DNA of 22,657 bases from a virus. A program made the translations under genes and the position numbers. This document shows positions 18,469-22,657 of this stretch, piece by piece. Each line of letters begins with the position of its first letter. Position 1 is the first letter of the stretch. Below the pieces are notes generated by a model. It made no database searches. It saw nothing but the letters and a program-made list of their open reading frames with translations, and was not told the origin of the DNA. The stretch covers positions 1 to 22,657 of the IMG/VR virus record IMGVR_UViG_3300021957_000337; one strand, 5' to 3'.

Positions 18469-19692
18469 GTGAAATTAGAAGACGTAATAAGACAGATTTT
18501 ACAAGCAAATCCAGAATCAAGTTTTAGTAAAGTAGCAGAAATAGTACAAGACCACCACATGGGAAATATATTTTCTCATCGTACTTTACGAAGGAAGGTA
18601 GCTAAAGTAGCAAAGCAAAGCGCAGTAGAAGACACAAGAGTACCGACAACGTATAATTATAAAGGTGAAAAACCTATAACTTCTTTAGCAGAGGCAGTAG
18701 AGTTTTTTAGAATAGACCTTACAAAATTTGAAGTAACTGGTTACACATGTAACGCGTGGGATGTTACTTCACAAAAAGGAAAGAAGACTAACTATCAAGT
18801 TAAGCTTACTTTAAAACCACGTGAAAAAGAAATTGACTATCAAGAAATTAGGAAGAACCTAGATTCTGCGATATCTACTGCAAATATAAAAAGAACGCCT
18901 GGCACTAATCACGGAGTTCTTTGTCTGGCAGATCTACATATTGGAGCAGATATACAGAAACTAGCAAAAACCCAAGACTTTAATTACAAAACTGTAATTG
19001 AATACTTAAGACAGATAGCCGATAAAGTAAACCAGCGAGGATATGAAAAGGTATCTATAATCTTCCTAGGAGACTTTATAGAGTCTTTTACGGGACTTAA
19101 TCACATTAACTCATGGAAAAGCATGGGGAAAGGATTATATGGGCACCACGTCGTTATTTTAGCTTATGAGATAGTAAGAGACTTTTTAGCATCAGTTAAT
19201 AATTTAACTAACGTGTATATGGTTGCGGGTAATCATGATAGATCTACCTCAGACGCAAAACACGATAACGAAGGAGATGTTGCTGGACTGTTATCTTACA
19301 TGGTTAAACAAAGCTATTTAAATAGCAATGTTAACGTAGAGTTTTCTTCTATTATTTTAAATAGAATGATAGATGGCATATTTTACGTAATGACGCATAA
19401 CCATCACGGAGTATCAAAAGGAGACATAGGAAAAGTATTTTTTGAATACGGAGATCAAAAATCATATAATGTTTTACTAGGAGGGCATTGGCATTCTAGA
19501 AAATCTAAAAAGGTTTTTCATACTTTAAACGAAACATACTTAGATCAAGCAAATTATAGAGCTGTAGATATTGCCCCATTGTTTACCGGGAATTTTTATA
19601 GCGAATCAAATGGATGGACCAGTAATGCTGGATTTAGTTTGATTGAAAACAACGGAAACGGTAAACCTAATATTTTTGATTATTCATTATAA
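18469..19692 (+). CDS. Calcineurin-like metallophosphoesterase with N-terminal DNA-binding-like region
   Basis: 407 residues from a GTG start. The metal-binding motifs of the superfamily are all present: D155-L-H157 (LCLADLHIG), G201-D202 (FLGDFIES), G254-N-H-D257 (VAGNHDR), H310 (THNHHG) and G339-H-W-H342 (GGHWHS). Residues 1-55 (ILQANPESSFSKVAEIVQDH, HRTLRRKVAKV) look like a helix-turn-helix, and 60-140 like a linker beta domain. Members of the family act as nucleases or phosphatases; related phage genes are found amid structural genes of Bacteroidota phages. Here it is the first gene after a terminator and a consensus promoter and overlaps the next gene by one base. The substrate is unknown. 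Confidence 0.88.
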   Translation: MKLEDVIRQILQANPESSFSKVAEIVQDHHMGNIFSHRTLRRKVAKVAKQSAVEDTRVPTTYNYKGEKPITSLAEAVEFFRIDLTKFEVTGYTCNAWDVTSQKGKKTNYQVKLTLKPREKEIDYQEIRKNLDSAISTANIKRTPGTNHGVLCLADLHIGADIQKLAKTQDFNYKTVIEYLRQIADKVNQRGYEKVSIIFLGDFIESFTGLNHINSWKSMGKGLYGHHVVILAYEIVRDFLASVNNLTNVYMVAGNHDRSTSDAKHDNEGDVAGLLSYMVKQSYLNSNVNVEFSSIILNRMIDGIFYVMTHNHHGVSKGDIGKVFFEYGDQKSYNVLLGGHWHSRKSKKVFHTLNETYLDQANYRAVDIAPLFTGNFYSESNGWTSNAGFSLIENNGNGKPNIFDYSL

Positions 19693-20036
19693 TGGCTGCA
19701 GGATCTCACAACTTTAAAATTGAACAAGGCACTACTTTTAATAACACTATAACCTATACACAGGCAAATGGTTCGGCTGTTAATCTTTCAGGTGCCGCTA
19801 TTACTCTTAAAGCTAAAGACAATAGAAGTGATAGTCTTTTAGTTGTGGATTTAAGTGTGGGAAATGGAATAACAATTACAAACGCAACAGGAGGTATTTT
19901 TACTATTAGTATTGCATCTGCAGTAACAGCGACCTATACTTGGAATAGAGCAGACTATGATTTAGATATAACAATTTCTAGTGTTACAGAAAGAATACTA
20001 ACGGGTCAAATACAAATTTTAAAATCTGTAGCGTAA
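19692..20036 (+). CDS. Tail/baseplate-associated Ig-like protein, 114 residues
   Basis: FKIEQGTTFNNTITYTQANG followed by VNLSGAAITLKAKD and near the end RADYDLDITISS with GQIQILKSV matches a common small phage protein with an Ig-like beta sandwich, also seen as the N-terminal domain of phage baseplate upper proteins. The pattern 'qGtTf...i.y...dG..vnLsGa.i...' is clear. It is joined to its neighbours by one-base TAATG overlaps on both sides, so it is coupled to the metallophosphoesterase upstream and to the next fibre-related gene. It is probably a tail-tip or fibre attachment protein. Confidence 0.6.
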   Translation: MAAGSHNFKIEQGTTFNNTITYTQANGSAVNLSGAAITLKAKDNRSDSLLVVDLSVGNGITITNATGGIFTISIASAVTATYTWNRADYDLDITISSVTERILTGQIQILKSVA

Positions 20037-20371
20037 TGAGTAAAAAATATGTACAAATTAGTAAACCAGCAAGTAAAGAAGTACACATAAATACTTCTAC
20101 TAATAATAAAGTTGTAACTTCGCAAAATCAAGTAGTTGTTACAAGTGTTGGCTTACAGGGACCCGCGGGGTCTTCAAGCACAAACGAAGTTTTTACCCAA
20201 GCGAACGCTTCTAATCAATGGGTTATTAATCATTCTTTAGAAAAAAAACCAAGTGTAACAGTAGTAGATTCAGCAGATACAGTAGTTGTAGGAGAGGTTT
20301 CGTATCAATCGGACTCTCAATTAACAGTAAAGTTTGAGGCAACGTTCTCAGGTAAAGCTTATTTAAACTAA
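20036..20371 (+). CDS. Small tail-fibre-associated protein with collagen-like motif
   Basis: 111 residues. A short collagen-like GLQGPAGSS (residues 39-47) precedes a C-terminal domain FTQANASNQWVINHSLEKKP, with PSVTVVDSADTVVVGEVSYQ and a closing FSGKAYLN (residues 53-111), a unit that recurs in phage tail fibres and their accessory proteins. It begins on a TAATG overlap with the previous gene. It probably forms or caps a trimeric fibre section. Certain at the level of 'tail-fibre related', not for exact place in the virion. Confidence 0.65.
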   Translation: MSKKYVQISKPASKEVHINTSTNNKVVTSQNQVVVTSVGLQGPAGSSSTNEVFTQANASNQWVINHSLEKKPSVTVVDSADTVVVGEVSYQSDSQLTVKFEATFSGKAYLN

Positions 20372-20400
20372 ATGTATAACATATATTAAAATAATTAATC

Positions 20401-21723
20401 ATGGCTGAAATAAAACATCTTGTTGATATTAACCTATCGGGTAATCAACTACAAAACGCATCAATACACCCATTAGGTACGGCTCCTTCATCAAACCTAC
20501 AAGCAGGTCGTATATACTTTGATACTTCTCCGTCGGCTCAGGTTGATTATAGACTTATGGTTTATAGTGGATCTACTGGAGGATGGTTAGAGGTAGGAGA
20601 TCCGGTTTATGATACACAAGTAACTATTACTGCTGGAACTCTTTTAAGTTTTGGGTCAGGACAAAATGGAACTTTTACACTAAACCAAAATAGTGCTAAA
20701 AACTTTACAATTAATCACGACTCTGTAACAACTAGTACCGCAACAGGTACTGCAGCAACTTTAGGGTTTGGAGAAAGCTTTAATAACATTTCTACAACTT
20801 ACACAGCACAAGGTCACGTAAACACAGTTACAACTACTGCTATTACTCTGCCTAGTTTAGGTACAACCTCAACTACTGCTCTTGCTGGTAATACAGATGT
20901 ACAAAATGTTTCTAATGCGCATTTACTCACAGCTTTAGCAGGTCTTGAATCAACTGGAGGTGCTGCAGATCAAAACATTACTATAGGTACTGATTCTGGT
21001 GATACTATTGTTATAACTGGAAATTTAATTGTATCAGGTACAACTACAACAGTTAACTCTGAGACAGTTAATTTAGCGGATAATATTATTACTTTAAACA
21101 GTAATCTCGCAGGTAACGTTGCGCCTTCGCAAAATGCAGGTTTTGAAATAAATAGAGGTAATGCTTCTGATGTACTTCTATACTGGAATGAGACTACAGA
21201 CAAATGGATGTTAAACGATGGTGCTGCAAAAGTAATCGCTACAGAAGGAAACATTGCATTAGGCACACACACTACTGGAAACTATGTTGCTACTATTACA
21301 GGTAGTACAGGTATTGATTCTTCAGCTGCAACATCAGGTGAAGGAACTACCCACTCTTTAACTTTAGATTTAAATGAGTTAACAGCAGCTACGGGTATTG
21401 TAAGTTTAGCAGGGGTAGGTGCAAGTAGCGCTACTAAGAAATTTCCTATAGCTACTGTAGTCGCAGAAATTCTTAGTGATGTAAGTGCAAGCATTGAAAT
21501 AGGAGATGGCAGTGCAACTGATTATTACATTGATCATGGGTTTAATACAAAAAAATTAATTGTACAAATGTACGACGCTGGTGGAGATACGGTTATTGCA
21601 GATGTAAAAAGAGGCATAAGCGACGCAAGTAATACTGCATCAAACGATCATATAAAAGTAAGTTTTAATTCAGCGCCTGCAGCAGATGCAAAAATTACAG
21701 TTTTAATTCACAAAATAGCGTAA
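20401..21723 (+). CDS. Tail fibre protein
   Basis: 440 residues, beta-rich, threonine/serine/asparagine repetitive. The start DINLSGNQLQNASIHPLGTA and QAGRIYFDTSPSAQVDYRLM with a closing WLEVG is a common N-terminal part of marine phage fibres. The central ITGNLIVSGTTTTVNSETVN followed by LADNIITLNSN and FEINRGNASDVLLYWNE is a widespread fibre module. The C-terminal domain (about 355-440) again resembles a fibre-tip domain (YYIDHGFNTKKLIVQMYD). A trimeric fibre that binds the host surface is expected. It lacks an intramolecular chaperone segment. Confidence 0.8.
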   Translation: MAEIKHLVDINLSGNQLQNASIHPLGTAPSSNLQAGRIYFDTSPSAQVDYRLMVYSGSTGGWLEVGDPVYDTQVTITAGTLLSFGSGQNGTFTLNQNSAKNFTINHDSVTTSTATGTAATLGFGESFNNISTTYTAQGHVNTVTTTAITLPSLGTTSTTALAGNTDVQNVSNAHLLTALAGLESTGGAADQNITIGTDSGDTIVITGNLIVSGTTTTVNSETVNLADNIITLNSNLAGNVAPSQNAGFEINRGNASDVLLYWNETTDKWMLNDGAAKVIATEGNIALGTHTTGNYVATITGSTGIDSSAATSGEGTTHSLTLDLNELTAATGIVSLAGVGASSATKKFPIATVVAEILSDVSASIEIGDGSATDYYIDHGFNTKKLIVQMYDAGGDTVIADVKRGISDASNTASNDHIKVSFNSAPAADAKITVLIHKIA

Positions 21724-21749
21724 TACCGCTATTAAAATATTAGTAAATT

Positions 21750-22657
21750 ATGGCTCAAAAATTCTTAACGGATATTGATGTTTCAGGTAAAGCAGTTATT
21801 GGTGGCAGTAATTTTACTAGTAGTTCTACTGTTTTAGATGTAGGAGGATCTAACGGTCAATTGTTTTCTGTTACTAATAGTTTAACAGGAGATTTATTTG
21901 CTGTTTCTGATATATCAGGTGTTCCTATAGTAGTTGTTAACTCAAGTGGGTTAATGACTATAGACGGTAATCTTAATTTACCAGATCAGAAAAAAATATT
22001 ATTAGGAACAGGCAATGACCTTGAAATCTACCACAATGGTACTCATAGTTACATAAGAGACAACGGTATTGGTTCTTTTTATTTACAAACAAATGGCGCG
22101 GCTATATACCTGCAAGATACAGACGGTAACGCTATGGCTCAGTTTACCGACGGAGGCGGTAGTTTTTTATTCTATAATGGTAATTTAAAATTATCAACTA
22201 CAAACACAGGTATTAGTACAAATTCAATAAGTTCTGGTGCTATTACAGCTTCGGCAAAAGGAGGTGAATTTAGTAGTACTGGTTACTATGTAAACTCTAC
22301 ATTTAAAGATGTTGCTGATAATTGCGGTGTTATATTAGGGCATAACGATACTGCTAATGGTGTTGGTGTTATAGCCGGTATCAATCAATTAGCATTTTTA
22401 ACCTACGGTACAGCCTGGACTCAAGCATTATTGTTAGACGGCAATCAAGACGCAGTTTTTTCAGGGAAGGTCAATACACCACAATTAAAAGTTTATCCTT
22501 CAAGTTCTTCAGACACAGCGGGAACAGCAACAATTGAACTTGGTGTTGGTAGTACAAAATATTGGAGTTTAAGACAAGCCGCTACAGCAGAAGGAGATTT
22601 AGTTATAGATAGAACATATTCAAGTGCAAATACTGAAGCCTTTAGAATAGCGAGGTC
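21750..22657 (+). CDS. Tail fibre protein, truncated at the right edge
   Basis: About 302 residues are visible from the ATG at 21750 and the frame is open to the window end. MAQKFLTDIDVSGKAVIGGS opens the shaft; LPDQKKILLGTGNDLEIYHN then SYIRDNG and a following segment (YLQDTDGNAMAQFTDGGG, LFYNGNLKLSTTNTGI) is the fibre module widespread in marine phages. A second module near 240-300 (TIELGVGSTKYWSLRQAATA, GDLVIDR) is also of this kind. The product is a second fibre or the distal part of the same appendage as the previous gene; its 5' end starts with the same MA(E/Q)-DI(N/D)-SG pattern as gene 20401, so they are paralogues at the N-terminus. Confidence 0.8.
   Translation, partial: MAQKFLTDIDVSGKAVIGGSNFTSSSTVLDVGGSNGQLFSVTNSLTGDLFAVSDISGVPIVVVNSSGLMTIDGNLNLPDQKKILLGTGNDLEIYHNGTHSYIRDNGIGSFYLQTNGAAIYLQDTDGNAMAQFTDGGGSFLFYNGNLKLSTTNTGISTNSISSGAITASAKGGEFSSTGYYVNSTFKDVADNCGVILGHNDTANGVGVIAGINQLAFLTYGTAWTQALLLDGNQDAVFSGKVNTPQLKVYPSSSSDTAGTATIELGVGSTKYWSLRQAATAEGDLVIDRTYSSANTEAFRIAR

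Noticed and set aside
21714-21733. Inverted repeat AATAGCG/CGCTATT over the stop of the tail-fibre gene
   Set aside because: A 7-bp stem with a 6-nt loop but no T-tract follows; too weak to call a terminator.
1-22657. CRISPR array, insertion sequence or restriction-modification genes
   Set aside because: No regularly spaced repeats with unique spacers, no transposase motifs with terminal inverted repeats and no methyltransferase motifs were seen on either strand.

Overview
The window reads as part of a tailed double-stranded DNA phage (or prophage) genome of the crAss-like type, most likely with a marine Bacteroidota (flavobacterial) host. The grounds are the AT-rich, AGA-rich coding sequence, a terminase, portal and major capsid protein whose order, sizes and sequence style match crAss-like phages such as those of Cellulophaga, tail-fibre modules typical of marine phages, and promoter-like sites that fit the Bacteroidota consensus (TTTG, about 20 nt, TAnnTTTG). 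No database search was possible; family names come from recognised motifs.

Layout. Positions 1-3567 run on the minus strand and look like the replication/early block: the exonuclease end of a family A DNA polymerase (cut by the window edge), a candidate single-stranded DNA-binding protein, and a string of very small proteins, several with one or two membrane segments and three under 60 residues. Positions 3568-4193 are gene-poor and hold a tRNA-Arg(UCU), two interleaved perfect 9-bp inverted repeats that could fold as a pseudoknot, and a 22-bp tandem repeat. A short plus-strand operon (4194-5065) encodes a winged-helix protein and two unknowns and converges on a minus-strand tyrosine integrase (5055-6146). 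Beside the integrase start lies a 67-bp stretch identical in form to tRNA-Asp(GUC) from position 8 to the 3' end but lacking a pairing 5' acceptor strand: a probable attP, flanked by repeats of GTTATCAC that look like integrase arm sites.

From about 6421 everything runs on the plus strand. A promoter-like site leads into a possible Acb2/Tad1-like protein, a second winged-helix protein, tiny proteins, an IHF/HU-like protein, a possible small terminase subunit, a zinc-ribbon protein, then large terminase, portal, scaffold-like protein, major capsid protein, an unknown conserved protein, a neck/ring protein carrying an inserted carbohydrate-binding-like domain, and a probable abundant virion protein that shares an identical 31-nt leader with the capsid gene. 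A terminator followed by a clear Bacteroidota promoter separates this from a metallophosphoesterase and a tail-fibre operon that runs off the right edge.

The genes together describe replication, integration at a tRNA gene, DNA packaging, capsid assembly and host adsorption. The most noteworthy points are a crAss-like structural module joined to an integrase with a visible tRNA-derived att site, the pseudoknot-like element next to tRNA-Arg, the capsid scaffold gene that has no usable start codon in frame with its acidic N-terminus, and the domain inserted in the neck protein.
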